Positions 9,845-19,142 of a stretch of 64,000 bases of DNA are shown piece after piece. The position numbers were made by a program, and so were the translations under genes. Under the pieces are notes generated by a model, which saw only the letters and a program-made list of their open reading frames with translations, had not been told where the DNA came from and made no database searches. Within the stretch, counting starts at the first letter, position 1, and every line of letters starts with the position of its first letter. The DNA is from an uncultured Bacteroidota bacterium (lineage in GTDB: Bacteria > Bacteroidota > Bacteroidia > Flavobacteriales > Flavobacteriaceae), in contig CACMHY010000002.1 of the NCBI GenBank assembly GCA_902613595.1, positions 1 through 64,000 on the forward strand, given 5' to 3'.

Positions 9845-10522
9845 ATGACTGAAAAAATTAAAATGGCTTTAGTTCAGTGGGCAAGAAGTATTATTAAAGA
9901 TCAATCTAATTGGGATGAAGAGAAAACACATGATACTATTCAAAAAATTTATGAGCTTTCAATTTTTCAAAAAATGCTAATTGATCAAGAGGAAGTTGAT
10001 CAAAACCTTTGGGAAAGACATCAAAAAAACCTTGATGAGATGATCAATTCAATTACTGTAGATACAAATAAAGAAAAGACAAAAGATGACAACATGGAGG
10101 TGCCTCCAATGATGGAGACAATAAAAAATATGGTTACTGAAATGCCAGAACCCGAAACATATGAAAAGCTTTTTGAAACGGTTGAAACACCACCAACTTT
10201 CTTATCAAAAACTAATGAAAGCATTAAGGATGAATTAGATACTGAAAAAGATAATTCAAACGATAAAAAAAATATTAACGACCAATTCTCAAAAAAACTA
10301 AGCGTTGACAATAATGAAAGATTAGCCTTTATTAAACATCTTTTTGATGGTGATAAAAACAATTACGAGCGTGTTCTTAATCAAACACTAACTTTAGGTT
10401 CTTGGTCAGAAGTATCCAATTTAATAACCTCTAAAGTGAAAATTGAATATAATAATTGGAAAGGAAAAGAACATATTGCAGATCGTTTTTTAGCTATTTT
10501 ACAGAAAAGCTTTGAATCATGA
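9845..10522 (+). CDS. Conserved flavobacterial-type protein of unknown function
   Basis: A 225-residue soluble, acidic protein that I cannot assign to a named family. It has three parts: a helical N-terminal region (about 1-70, MALVQWARSIIKDQ onward), a low-complexity acidic Glu/Thr/Asp/Lys linker (about 75-155), and a compact C-terminal region (about 158-225) with LAFIKHLFDG and YNNWKGKEH. I recall similar proteins beside rsmI or tdk in flavobacteria, always without a function. There is no signal peptide, membrane segment or cysteine. It starts 88 bases from the divergent tdk and precedes rsmI by 33 bases. Confidence 0.8.
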   Translation: MTEKIKMALVQWARSIIKDQSNWDEEKTHDTIQKIYELSIFQKMLIDQEEVDQNLWERHQKNLDEMINSITVDTNKEKTKDDNMEVPPMMETIKNMVTEMPEPETYEKLFETVETPPTFLSKTNESIKDELDTEKDNSNDKKNINDQFSKKLSVDNNERLAFIKHLFDGDKNNYERVLNQTLTLGSWSEVSNLITSKVKIEYNNWKGKEHIADRFLAILQKSFES

Positions 10523-10555
10523 AATATTCTAAAATAATATAATAATACTACTAAT

Positions 10556-11224
10556 TTGCTTTATTTAATACCAACTCCTATTGGTAATTTGGAAGATATT
10601 ACATTAAGAGCTTTACGGTTATTAAAGGAGGCAGATCTAATTTTAGCTGAAGACACTAGGGTCAGTTCGGTTCTCTTAAATTATTATGATATATCCAAAC
10701 GTGTTGAAAGTTATCATCTCAAAAACGAGCATTACAAAACTTCAAGAATTATTGAAAAACTCAGAACTGGAATAACCATTGCAATGATTTCAGATGCTGG
10801 CACACCAGCTGTATCAGACCCTGGGTATTTGTTAGTCCGCCATGCTTTAGAAGCACGGATAAAGGTAAAATGCTTACCTGGTCCAACCGCATTAATTCCT
10901 GCAATAGTTCAAAGTGGACTTCCATGCGATCGTTTTATTTTTGAAGGATTTCTACCTCACAAAAAAGGTCGAGTTAATAGGTTAAAAATTATGGCTAAAG
11001 AATCAAGAACTCTTGTTTTTTATGAATCCCCTCATAAACTCTTAAAGCTATTTGAACAGATGATCCCTTTTTTTGGGATTGAGCGAAGATTGGCAGTAAT
11101 TAAAGAAATTTCTAAAATATATGAAGAAACATTTAGAGGAACTTTAGAAGAAGCTAAATTATTTTTTGAAGCTAATCACCCTAAAGGCGAATTTGTAATT
11201 GTTGTTGAAGGGACAAAAAAATAG
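10556..11224 (+). CDS. rsmI: 16S rRNA (cytidine(1402)-2'-O)-methyltransferase
   Basis: A 222-residue SAM-dependent methyltransferase of the RsmI (YraL) family, which 2'-O-methylates C1402 in the 16S rRNA decoding centre. The N-terminal LYLIPTPIGNLEDIT, AEDTR, SDAGTPAVSDPG and GPTALIPAIVQSG blocks are diagnostic. No ATG lies in frame near the N-terminus; the TTG at 10556 gives exactly the conserved beginning and is the likely start. The length is normal. recJ follows five bases later. Confidence 0.95.
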   Translation: MLYLIPTPIGNLEDITLRALRLLKEADLILAEDTRVSSVLLNYYDISKRVESYHLKNEHYKTSRIIEKLRTGITIAMISDAGTPAVSDPGYLLVRHALEARIKVKCLPGPTALIPAIVQSGLPCDRFIFEGFLPHKKGRVNRLKIMAKESRTLVFYESPHKLLKLFEQMIPFFGIERRLAVIKEISKIYEETFRGTLEEAKLFFEANHPKGEFVIVVEGTKK

Positions 11225-11228
11225 ATTT

Positions 11229-12920
11229 ATGAAATGGGGAAAAATTCTTCAACCACCAATTGAAAATGTTAAAAAACTCTCAGCCGTATTAGGAGTTTCT
11301 GATATAGTTTCAAAACTTTTGATTCAAAGAGGTATAAATAATTATGACATTGCAAAGGACTATTTTCGCCCTCTGTGGACACATCTTTATAATCCTTTTC
11401 TAATGAAAGATATGAAAATTGCTGTTGACCGAATAAAAGAAGCAATTGAAAAAAATGAGAAAGTAATGGTATTAGGCGATTACGATGTAGATGGAACAAC
11501 ATCTGTATCACTATTAATTTCATATTTAAGTGATAAAATAACTGATTTGAAACCATATATTCCAGATCGATATTCAGAAGGTTATGGAATTTCAGAAAGG
11601 GCTATTAAATATGCCGATTCTGAAGGTATTAACTTAATTATAGCCCTTGATTGTGGAATAAAAGCTATCGAAAAGGTAAGATATGCAAGTTCATTAGGGA
11701 TTGATTTTATAATATGTGATCATCATGTGCCAGGAGAAAAATTACCTGATGCAGTCGCAGTTTTAAATCCCAAACGAACAGATTGTAATTATCCATTCAA
11801 CGATCTTTGTGGGTGTGGAATTGGGTTTAAATTAATACAGGCAATTAATAATAACCTTGGACTTTCTGATAGTGATTTAACTATTTATCTTGACCTTGTA
11901 GCAGCTTCTATCGCTGCAGACTTGGTACCGCTGGTTGGCGAAAATAGAACATTGATGTTTTTAGGGTTGAAACAACTAAGAGAGAATCCGCGTCTTGGAT
12001 TTAAAATTTTAATTAAAGACTTAACAAGACCAGTAAATGTATCTGATTTAGCTTTTGTTATCGCACCAAGAATTAATGCTGCTGGCAGAATGGATCATGG
12101 TATTAATGCTGTAAAATTAATGACTAGTAAAGATCAAAAAGTAGTTCTTTCGATAGCTAGGACTATTGAGTTTTTTAATACAGAACGTAAAAGCACTGAA
12201 GAAAGAATAACAAAAGAGGCTTTACAACAAATAAAGTTGGAAGAGATTACAAAAAGTTTTTCTACAGTTGTCTATCACCCTTCTTGGCATAAGGGAGTTG
12301 TTGGAATTGTGGCGTCAAGATTAATTGAATACTACTACCGTCCTACGATAGTTTTAACTAAATCAGAGGAATTAATAGTTGGTTCTGTAAGATCAGTTCA
12401 CGGATTTGATGTTTATGAAGCACTTCAAGCATGTAAAAAAAATATTTTTCAATTTGGAGGGCATAAATATGCAGCGGGTTTAACATTAAAAACGGGACAA
12501 CTTAAACCATTTAAAGAGGCTTTTGAGACTTATGTTAGTGAAAATTTGCAACCTGAATTTAAAGAGCCAGAGATTAAGTATGATTTAGAAGTCGAATTCA
12601 TTGATCTAAATTCAAAATTATTACGGATTATAAATCAGATGAGACCATTTGGCCCTAAAAATATGTACCCTGTTTTTGTAACTCACAATTGCAAAGACAC
12701 AGGTGCAAGTCGAATAGTAGGAAAAGATAAAACTCATTTGAGATTAGATGTTTTAGACTCTAATCGAACTCATTTCCAAGGGATTGGATTTGGATTGGGG
12801 CACATGCTTAAAAAAGTAAAAGAGACAGATACATTTTCAATACTTTATACACTTGATGAAAACCACTACAACGGTAAGGTGAATCTCCAGCTTAAACTAA
12901 GAGATATAAAATTTAATTGA
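11229..12920 (+). CDS. recJ: Single-stranded-DNA-specific exonuclease RecJ
   Basis: A 563-residue 5'-3' ssDNA exonuclease used in recombination and mismatch or excision repair. DHH-family motifs are clear: GDYDVDGTTS at 83-92, DHH at 164-166, a RINAAGRM block, and the DHHA1-domain GGHKYAAG near 410-417, followed by an OB-like C-terminal region. I chose the ATG at 11229; the frame opens at 11199, but that part lies inside rsmI. The end overlaps the convergent pgi end by eight bases. Confidence 0.96.
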   Translation: MKWGKILQPPIENVKKLSAVLGVSDIVSKLLIQRGINNYDIAKDYFRPLWTHLYNPFLMKDMKIAVDRIKEAIEKNEKVMVLGDYDVDGTTSVSLLISYLSDKITDLKPYIPDRYSEGYGISERAIKYADSEGINLIIALDCGIKAIEKVRYASSLGIDFIICDHHVPGEKLPDAVAVLNPKRTDCNYPFNDLCGCGIGFKLIQAINNNLGLSDSDLTIYLDLVAASIAADLVPLVGENRTLMFLGLKQLRENPRLGFKILIKDLTRPVNVSDLAFVIAPRINAAGRMDHGINAVKLMTSKDQKVVLSIARTIEFFNTERKSTEERITKEALQQIKLEEITKSFSTVVYHPSWHKGVVGIVASRLIEYYYRPTIVLTKSEELIVGSVRSVHGFDVYEALQACKKNIFQFGGHKYAAGLTLKTGQLKPFKEAFETYVSENLQPEFKEPEIKYDLEVEFIDLNSKLLRIINQMRPFGPKNMYPVFVTHNCKDTGASRIVGKDKTHLRLDVLDSNRTHFQGIGFGLGHMLKKVKETDTFSILYTLDENHYNGKVNLQLKLRDIKFN

Positions 12921-14568
12921 CAGGCCTTTTTTTTATTATTTCAATAAGTCTATTTGTTGAAGGGTCATGAGAATTTTTACTCTTATCCTCAATATCATCG
13001 AGGACTTTACTTGCTAATTGTTTTCCTAATTCAACACCCCATTGGTCATAACTAAAAATATTCCATATGATACCTTGAACATAAATTTTGTGCTCATACA
13101 TAGCTATTAGAGAACCAAGAGATGCTGGAGTTAATTTGTCAATTAAAATTGTGTTTGTTGGTTTATTTCCCTCAAATATTTTGAATGGAGCTATTTTTTT
13201 TTGTTCTGAGGGACCCATACCCATACTATTGAGTTCATCTAGAACTTCAGTTTCATTTTTTCCATTCATAAGCGCTTCAGTTTGGGCAATAAAATTTGAT
13301 AGTAATTTGTTTTGGTGGTCTTCATTGCCATTTAGTGATTTTCTAAAACATATAAAGTCAGTTGGTATAAGCTTTGTTCCTTGATGAATTAGTTGAAAAA
13401 AAGCATGTTGAGCATTTGTTCCTGAGGCACCCCAAATGATAGATCCAGTTTGATAATTTACTAAGCTTCCATTACGGCCTACTATTTTACCATTACTCTC
13501 CATAAAAGCCTGTTGAAGGTATGTGGGTAAATTTCTGAGATATTGAGTATATGGAATGATAGCTTCACTTTCTGAACCCCAAAAATTATTGTACCATATA
13601 CTAATTAAACCCAGAACTACTGGAATATTTTTTTCAAAAGGAGTATTTCTAAAATGAGAATCCATTTTACCAGCACCTTCAAGGAGTTCCTTGAATTGCT
13701 TAGGGCCAATAGCCAAACAAATAATTAAACCAACTGAGCTCCATAATGAAAATCGACCACCAACCCAATCTTTCATTGGGAAAATATTATCAGAAGAAAT
13801 TCCAAAGGAAACTGTTTTTTCAACATTACTTGATACTGCAACAAAGTTTTTTTCGATAGAGCTATTAGGAGCTTGCTTTAAAAACCAATCACGAATACTA
13901 TTAGCATTGGTTATCGTTTCTTGTGTATTGAAGCTTTTAGAAACAATTACAAAAAGGGTTGTCTCTGGATTTATTCCTTTCAATATCTCCTTGTGATGAT
14001 CTCCTTCAATATTCGAAATAAAACGAATATCAAGATGGTTTTTGTAGTTAGCTAACGCCTCAACAACTAATTTGGGGCCTAGGTCAGAACCTCCAATACC
14101 AATATTAATAACATGAGTAATCTTTTTTCCTGAGTATCCTCTCCAAAGACCATTTATTACTTTTTCACAAAAAACATACATTTTTTGTTGCATCGCTCTT
14201 AATTCAGGAATTATATCTTTATCATCTAAAAAAATTGGACTATTATCTAAGTTTCTTAAGGCAGTATGTAAAACAGCTCTGTTTTCGGTAGTGTTTATTT
14301 TCTCTCCTTTAAATTGAGCTTCAATTGCTTTATCAAGTCCAGCTTCTTTTGCCAATCTAATAAGTAGATTAAGCCCTTTTTTATCAATTCTATTTTTCGA
14401 AATATCGACGATTATATTTTCCCAATCCAACCACGTGTATTTTAGGCGATCGTGTTCTTTCTTAAAATGTTCTTTAATGCTTACTTCTGTAATTTGTTTT
14501 TGATAAGCTTTTAATAATTTATAAGAATCAAGTTTAGATAAAGACTTATCAGGAAGAATTTTTGGCAT
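12913..14568 (-). CDS. pgi: Glucose-6-phosphate isomerase
   Basis: A 551-residue isomerase of glucose-6-phosphate and fructose-6-phosphate in glycolysis/gluconeogenesis. Signature blocks are GIGGSDLGPK, the DWVGGRFSLWSSVG signature and the C-terminal WGVELGKQLA signature. The frame opens at a TTG at 14592, but the ATG at 14568 is preferred; it still overlaps the upstream M23 peptidase gene by 20 bases, suggesting coupling. Its 3' end overlaps recJ by eight bases tail-to-tail. The length is normal for the long bacterial form. Confidence 0.96.
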   Translation of the reverse strand: MPKILPDKSLSKLDSYKLLKAYQKQITEVSIKEHFKKEHDRLKYTWLDWENIIVDISKNRIDKKGLNLLIRLAKEAGLDKAIEAQFKGEKINTTENRAVLHTALRNLDNSPIFLDDKDIIPELRAMQQKMYVFCEKVINGLWRGYSGKKITHVINIGIGGSDLGPKLVVEALANYKNHLDIRFISNIEGDHHKEILKGINPETTLFVIVSKSFNTQETITNANSIRDWFLKQAPNSSIEKNFVAVSSNVEKTVSFGISSDNIFPMKDWVGGRFSLWSSVGLIICLAIGPKQFKELLEGAGKMDSHFRNTPFEKNIPVVLGLISIWYNNFWGSESEAIIPYTQYLRNLPTYLQQAFMESNGKIVGRNGSLVNYQTGSIIWGASGTNAQHAFFQLIHQGTKLIPTDFICFRKSLNGNEDHQNKLLSNFIAQTEALMNGKNETEVLDELNSMGMGPSEQKKIAPFKIFEGNKPTNTILIDKLTPASLGSLIAMYEHKIYVQGIIWNIFSYDQWGVELGKQLASKVLDDIEDKSKNSHDPSTNRLIEIIKKRPVN

Positions 14569-15835
14569 ACGGTATAGATTTATTTTCTGCAATTTCTCTC
14601 ATAGAGTTGTTATCAAACTTTATACAATCTAATTTTCTTTTATAAGAAACAATATGTTTAGAATACTTTGCTATTAAGTCATTCGAAATAGGCTTCGCAT
14701 CAGGTAGTTTTTGTTTAAATGGGTCTACTTGCCGTCCATTTTTCCAAAACCTGTAACAAACATGAGGGCCAGAAGTATTACCTGTCATTCCAACCCAACC
14801 AATTATATCCCCCTGCTTAATATATTGTCCAACTTTTACTTTTCTTCTTTTCATATGCAAATATTGCGTTGAGTAGATATTGTTATGTTTTATTGTAACG
14901 TAGTTGCCATTTCCCCTTGAATATCTTGATTTTATAACAGTCCCATTTGCTGTAGCTAAAATAGGAGTACCGACTGAAGCCGCAAAATCAGTTCCCTTGT
15001 GAGGTCTAATCCTGTTTCCATAATAGGATATTTTTCTTCTCAGGTTATATCGCGATGTAATCCTGTTGAATTTAAGAGGGCCTCTGAGAAAGGCTCTTCT
15101 TAAACTTTTTGCATTTTCATCAAAATAGTCTACTATTCCTTTTTTTGGATTTGTAACATATTCAAAAGCATATAGAGTTTTCCCTTTATGTTCAAAACAA
15201 GCAGCTTTTACACGATCAACACCTATTGATATTGAATCGTCTACAAACTTTTCAGTATAAACTACCTTAAATCTATCCCCTTTTTGTAAGCGAAAAAAAT
15301 CTATAGTCCAAGCATAAATATCGGATAAATGATATGTAATTTCTTCATTAACCCCAATATTTTTCATTGTTTCGTATAAAGAGCTTTTTATAGTTCCTGA
15401 TACTTCAAATTCTATTTTCTTTATAGGTTTTTTAATTACATTTCCATACAAGCTGTCTTTTAGGTGAATTATAGTGTAGGCTTTTGGATCAGGGTGGTAA
15501 ACGAAATATTCAGGGATAGGGATACTATCATTTAAGAAAAATAAACTATATGGTTTACCTGTGGCTAGTTTTCTAACATTTACTTTTCCTTTAATTTCTT
15601 GAAGAATTTTGTAAACTTTTGGATAGTCAATCCCATTATCTTCTAAAATTTTTCCAAAAGTATCACCCCATTTGATTTTTTGCGTCTTAACCGTGTATTG
15701 ATTTAAATCTATACCAAATAATAAGTTAGGTACTTTTACCTCAGAAGGTATATTAATTTCAACACTTTGATTTTTTGGAGATTCATTGCAGCCAAAAAAA
15801 ACTAAAAACAAAATAAGCTTCAAGAAACGATACAT
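14549..15835 (-). CDS. M23-family peptidase, lipoprotein (LytM/Gly-Gly endopeptidase fold)
   Basis: A 428-residue envelope protein with a lipoprotein signal (LFLVFFGC), an N-terminal substrate/OapA-like region and a C-terminal peptidase M23 domain that cuts peptidoglycan cross-bridges. The zinc-binding HxxxD motif is at His279-Asp283 (HKGTD). The second motif, normally HxH, reads HVC (358-360), so the zinc-ligand histidine is replaced by Cys. I believe this variant occurs in related Bacteroidota proteins; Cys can bind zinc, but the enzyme could also be inactive and act as an amidase activator. It overlaps pgi by 20 bases. Confidence 0.9.
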   Translation of the reverse strand: MYRFLKLILFLVFFGCNESPKNQSVEINIPSEVKVPNLLFGIDLNQYTVKTQKIKWGDTFGKILEDNGIDYPKVYKILQEIKGKVNVRKLATGKPYSLFFLNDSIPIPEYFVYHPDPKAYTIIHLKDSLYGNVIKKPIKKIEFEVSGTIKSSLYETMKNIGVNEEITYHLSDIYAWTIDFFRLQKGDRFKVVYTEKFVDDSISIGVDRVKAACFEHKGKTLYAFEYVTNPKKGIVDYFDENAKSLRRAFLRGPLKFNRITSRYNLRRKISYYGNRIRPHKGTDFAASVGTPILATANGTVIKSRYSRGNGNYVTIKHNNIYSTQYLHMKRRKVKVGQYIKQGDIIGWVGMTGNTSGPHVCYRFWKNGRQVDPFKQKLPDAKPISNDLIAKYSKHIVSYKRKLDCIKFDNNSMREIAENKSIPYAKNSS

Positions 15836-15915
15836 CTTATTTATTTTATGTAAATTTCAAAACTTTTTTGGTTCCTTTCTTAGGAATTAAGAAAAGTTAT
15901 CCGATTTTTTTTAAA

Positions 15916-16713
15916 CTATTTTACAATAATTTGGAACGGATGTTTTAAGTTTTTAAAGTTTTCTAAATCTGCTTTAATTGAACCGACCAAAATATCTGCT
16001 TTAATACGAACAGGAATACGATTCTTATCATCAGAAACCCATAAGGTAACACTTTCTTGTTCCTCGAAAACCCTTCCTGATTGAACTATTGGTCTAAATT
16101 TCATGCATTTAATTTTACCAAATTTTGTATTTATAATTTCTTTACCTAAATATTTCAACCTAAAAACATAATTTTCAAAATCAAAAAACATGTTTATGTC
16201 AAAACTTTCATTGAGTTTTATTTCATCTATCGGGTAAAAGTTTCTTAAATAATAAAAAGACGATATTAAATCTTGTACTCCATTTTTTATTTCAAGCTCA
16301 CTAACCTCTCCCTTTTTTTTGTTGTTTACAAGAGCAGTTTTTTCTTTATGATTAAAATCAATTTCTACATTCTTTGTATAACCTCCTTCATTAATATTTC
16401 TAATAAACTTATATGGTAGTCCAGTTTCTTCATCAAAATAACTTTCATAATAATCTTCTACTTTAAAAAACCAGCGCGCTAAACCTGTTGTTTCTCCAAA
16501 TCCTTTAGCATGATAAACTGGACGCTCATTAATTGTATCTCGTTCCAAAGAGAGGGTTGCGTAGCTCGCGTTAAATGGTCCATAGTGCAATCTTAATTGA
16601 AACCATTCTCCTTCTTGGAATGATTGGTTTGTTTTTAATGCTTCACTATTATTCGCCTGACTAAATAGAATTTGAAAGCTTAAAAAAATGGATAAACACA
16701 AAAATTTTGTCAT
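15916..16713 (-). CDS. DUF3108-family exported protein
   Basis: A 265-residue protein with a cleavable signal peptide (LCLSIFLSFQILFSQA). The remainder resembles DUF3108 proteins: repeated beta-strands, a GEWFQLRLHYGPFNASYATL opening, YHAKGFGETTGLARWFFKVED, and a GRVFEEQESVTLWVSDDKNRIPVRI segment near the C-terminus. The family is periplasmic with no established function; a lipid-binding or beta-barrel-like role has been guessed. It lies 63 bases after uvrC and 80 bases before the M23 gene on the same strand, suggesting a loose operon. Confidence 0.82.
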   Translation of the reverse strand: MTKFLCLSIFLSFQILFSQANNSEALKTNQSFQEGEWFQLRLHYGPFNASYATLSLERDTINERPVYHAKGFGETTGLARWFFKVEDYYESYFDEETGLPYKFIRNINEGGYTKNVEIDFNHKEKTALVNNKKKGEVSELEIKNGVQDLISSFYYLRNFYPIDEIKLNESFDINMFFDFENYVFRLKYLGKEIINTKFGKIKCMKFRPIVQSGRVFEEQESVTLWVSDDKNRIPVRIKADILVGSIKADLENFKNLKHPFQIIVK

Positions 16714-16776
16714 ATTTCAAAGATAATAAATCAATAATTTGAGATTTAATTGAAAGCAGCTGAAAATATTTAACAC

Positions 16777-18510
16777 CTAATATTTTTTTAGTGTCTCAAA
16801 TATTTTTTTCCCTTTTTTATTTCCTAAAACATAAATGATTTCCTTTTCTGATGCTGATTTTATCCGAGAGAAAGTTTTTAGATTTTTTAAAAGCTTTAGG
16901 CGTGAAGCTTCTCCTATACCTGGTATTTGATCCAATTTGGATTGTATACTACTTTTACTGCGCTTTTTTCTATGAAATGCAATTCCAAATCGGTGGGCTT
17001 CGTCTCTTGCTCGCTGCAATATTTTTAGTGTTTCAGATTTTTTATCTAAATAAAGTGGAATTTTATCACCAGGGAAATATATTTCCTCTAAGCGCTTAGC
17101 AATTCCTAAAATTGAAATCTTACCTCTTAGACCTAAAATATCCAGACTTTTTAATGCTGAAGAAAGTTGTCCCTTGCCACCATCAATAACAATCAGTTGG
17201 GGAAGTGGAGCTTTTTCTTTCAATAGACGTTTATATCTTCTCAAAATTATTTCTTCCATAGAAGCAAAGTCATCAGGGCCTTTAACTGTTTTAATATTAT
17301 AGTGACGATACTCCTTTTTACTTGGCTTACCTTTTTTAAAAACAATACATGCGGCAACAGGATTTGAACCTTGGATATTTGAATTATCAAAGCATTCTAT
17401 GTGTAAGGGCTCCTCAGGCAGTCTTAAATCAGTTTTCATTTGATTCATTATTCGCTTGGTATGACTTTCAGGATCCAACATTTTGATTTGTTTAAAGCGT
17501 TCAATCCGAAAGTATTTGGCATTTCTAAGTGATAAATCCACTAAGCTTTTTTTATCTCCTTGTTTAGGTACAACTAGATTTAATTCTTTTGTTAAACTAA
17601 CTTTTTCTGAAAGTAATATAGTTTTTGTATTACAGGAAAACTTTTGTCTTATTTCAATTATTCCAAGCTGTAGTAGGGTTGAATTACTCTCATTAAGCTT
17701 TTTTCTTATTTCAAGGGTGTAGGATCTAACTATAGCCCCATATGATACCTGTAAAAAATTAACATATCCATAGTTATCATCTGAAACAATAGAAAATACG
17801 TCTACATCAGTAATTTTAGGGTTTACTACTGTTGATTTGGCTTGAAATTTCTCTAAACTTAAAATTTTTTCTTTTACCAATTGAGCTTCTTCATATTTCA
17901 AATTTCTGGACATTGTTTTCATTTCTTTTTTGAAATGAGTTATACAGAAATTCAAATTTCCTTTTATTAACGCTTTTATTGAATTTTCGTGCTTTTTAAA
18001 TAGTGAAGCTGAAGATTCTTTAGAGTTAATTTTTAATAAATGATTCAATTCATGATTTAAAAAAGGATGTATTTCTTTAATCAATCGTAGTAGAATTTTT
18101 AAGTTTTTTACACTAGTAAAAGGGCCAAAATATTCACCATTTTTATTTTTTAAATTTCTTGTTATATAAATGTTTGGTTTGGGAATCTTTTCTAAGCAAA
18201 TCCAAGGATAGGTTTTATCATCTTTGAGAAGAATATTATATCGAGGTTTATATTTTTTAATCAAATTATTTTCCAAAAGCAAAGCATCCATTTCAGATTC
18301 TACAACAATGTTTTCCACTCTTTTAATTTTTTTAACAAGGACTTTTGTTTTATGATTTTCTAAATTTTTATTAAAGTAAGATGTAACCCGTTTTTTCAAG
18401 TTTTTTGCCTTACCTATGTATATAATTTTTTCTTTAGAATCGAAAAACTGATATACCCCTGCAACTTGAGGCAAGGTTTTAAGTTGGATTTCAATAGAAT
18501 CTAATTTCAC
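16777..18510 (-). CDS. uvrC: Excinuclease ABC subunit C
   Basis: A 577-residue nuclease subunit that makes both incisions in nucleotide excision repair. The N-terminal GIY-YIG domain shows GVYQF (18-22) and IYIGKAKNLKKR (30-41). A UVR segment (KYEEAQLVKEKI) lies near 210. The C-terminal RNase H-like endonuclease domain carries HIECFDNSNIQG and VIDGGKGQLS, and a helix-hairpin-helix pair follows (IPGIGEASRLKLLKNL). It starts with GTG at 18510 and is slightly shorter than E. coli UvrC. It is divergent from fau with a 51-base spacer. Confidence 0.97.
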   Translation of the reverse strand: MKLDSIEIQLKTLPQVAGVYQFFDSKEKIIYIGKAKNLKKRVTSYFNKNLENHKTKVLVKKIKRVENIVVESEMDALLLENNLIKKYKPRYNILLKDDKTYPWICLEKIPKPNIYITRNLKNKNGEYFGPFTSVKNLKILLRLIKEIHPFLNHELNHLLKINSKESSASLFKKHENSIKALIKGNLNFCITHFKKEMKTMSRNLKYEEAQLVKEKILSLEKFQAKSTVVNPKITDVDVFSIVSDDNYGYVNFLQVSYGAIVRSYTLEIRKKLNESNSTLLQLGIIEIRQKFSCNTKTILLSEKVSLTKELNLVVPKQGDKKSLVDLSLRNAKYFRIERFKQIKMLDPESHTKRIMNQMKTDLRLPEEPLHIECFDNSNIQGSNPVAACIVFKKGKPSKKEYRHYNIKTVKGPDDFASMEEIILRRYKRLLKEKAPLPQLIVIDGGKGQLSSALKSLDILGLRGKISILGIAKRLEEIYFPGDKIPLYLDKKSETLKILQRARDEAHRFGIAFHRKKRSKSSIQSKLDQIPGIGEASRLKLLKNLKTFSRIKSASEKEIIYVLGNKKGKKIFETLKKY

Positions 18511-18561
18511 AAAACGAAAATATTGATTTTCTTTGGGTATATATATATGTAATATTATTTT

Positions 18562-19137
18562 ATGAATTCTAATTTAACAAAATTAGCTCTTCGGAAATCT
18601 TTTTTAAAAAAGCGCTTTGCACTTTCTGATCAAGAACATAAAGATAAGAGTTTTGCAATTGCAAATAATTGTTTAAAACTACCCATATGGCATTTAGAGT
18701 ATTATCATATATATCTCCCAATAAAAGCAAAGGCAGAGATAGACACTACTTTAATTTTGACTATATTACAAGGAAAGGACAAACAGGTAATTTTGCCTAG
18801 AACTAAAGGTTCAGAATTGGAACACATCTTATTGACAGATATAACAAAACTTAATATCAATAGGTTAGGGATACCAGAACCCGAAAAAGGAATAAAAATT
18901 TCTCCAGAACAAATTGATGTAATTTTTCTACCACTGTTAGCTTGGGATAAAAGCGGAAATCGTTTAGGTTATGGAAAAGGATTTTATGATAATTTTTTAT
19001 CTCTTTGTAAAAAAAATACTTTAAAAGTCGGACTTTCTTTTTTTGATCCCGTAGAAAAAATAATTGACATACGTTCTGAAGATATTCAGATGGATTTTTG
19101 TGTTAATCCCGATGGAATAAAAAAGTTTACTTCTTGA
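18562..19137 (+). CDS. fau: 5-formyltetrahydrofolate cyclo-ligase
   Basis: A 191-residue enzyme (MTHFS/YgfA) converting 5-formyl-THF to 5,10-methenyl-THF with ATP, recycling folate. The N-terminal LRKSFLKKRFALS and the C-terminal ATP-binding block LGYGKGFYDNFL are diagnostic, with PLLAWDKSGNR just before it. It is the only plus-strand gene between 12.9 and 31.6 kb. It is head-to-head with uvrC and ends five bases before the lspA end on the opposite strand. Confidence 0.94.
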   Translation: MNSNLTKLALRKSFLKKRFALSDQEHKDKSFAIANNCLKLPIWHLEYYHIYLPIKAKAEIDTTLILTILQGKDKQVILPRTKGSELEHILLTDITKLNINRLGIPEPEKGIKISPEQIDVIFLPLLAWDKSGNRLGYGKGFYDNFLSLCKKNTLKVGLSFFDPVEKIIDIRSEDIQMDFCVNPDGIKKFTS

Positions 19138-19142
19138 AAAAA

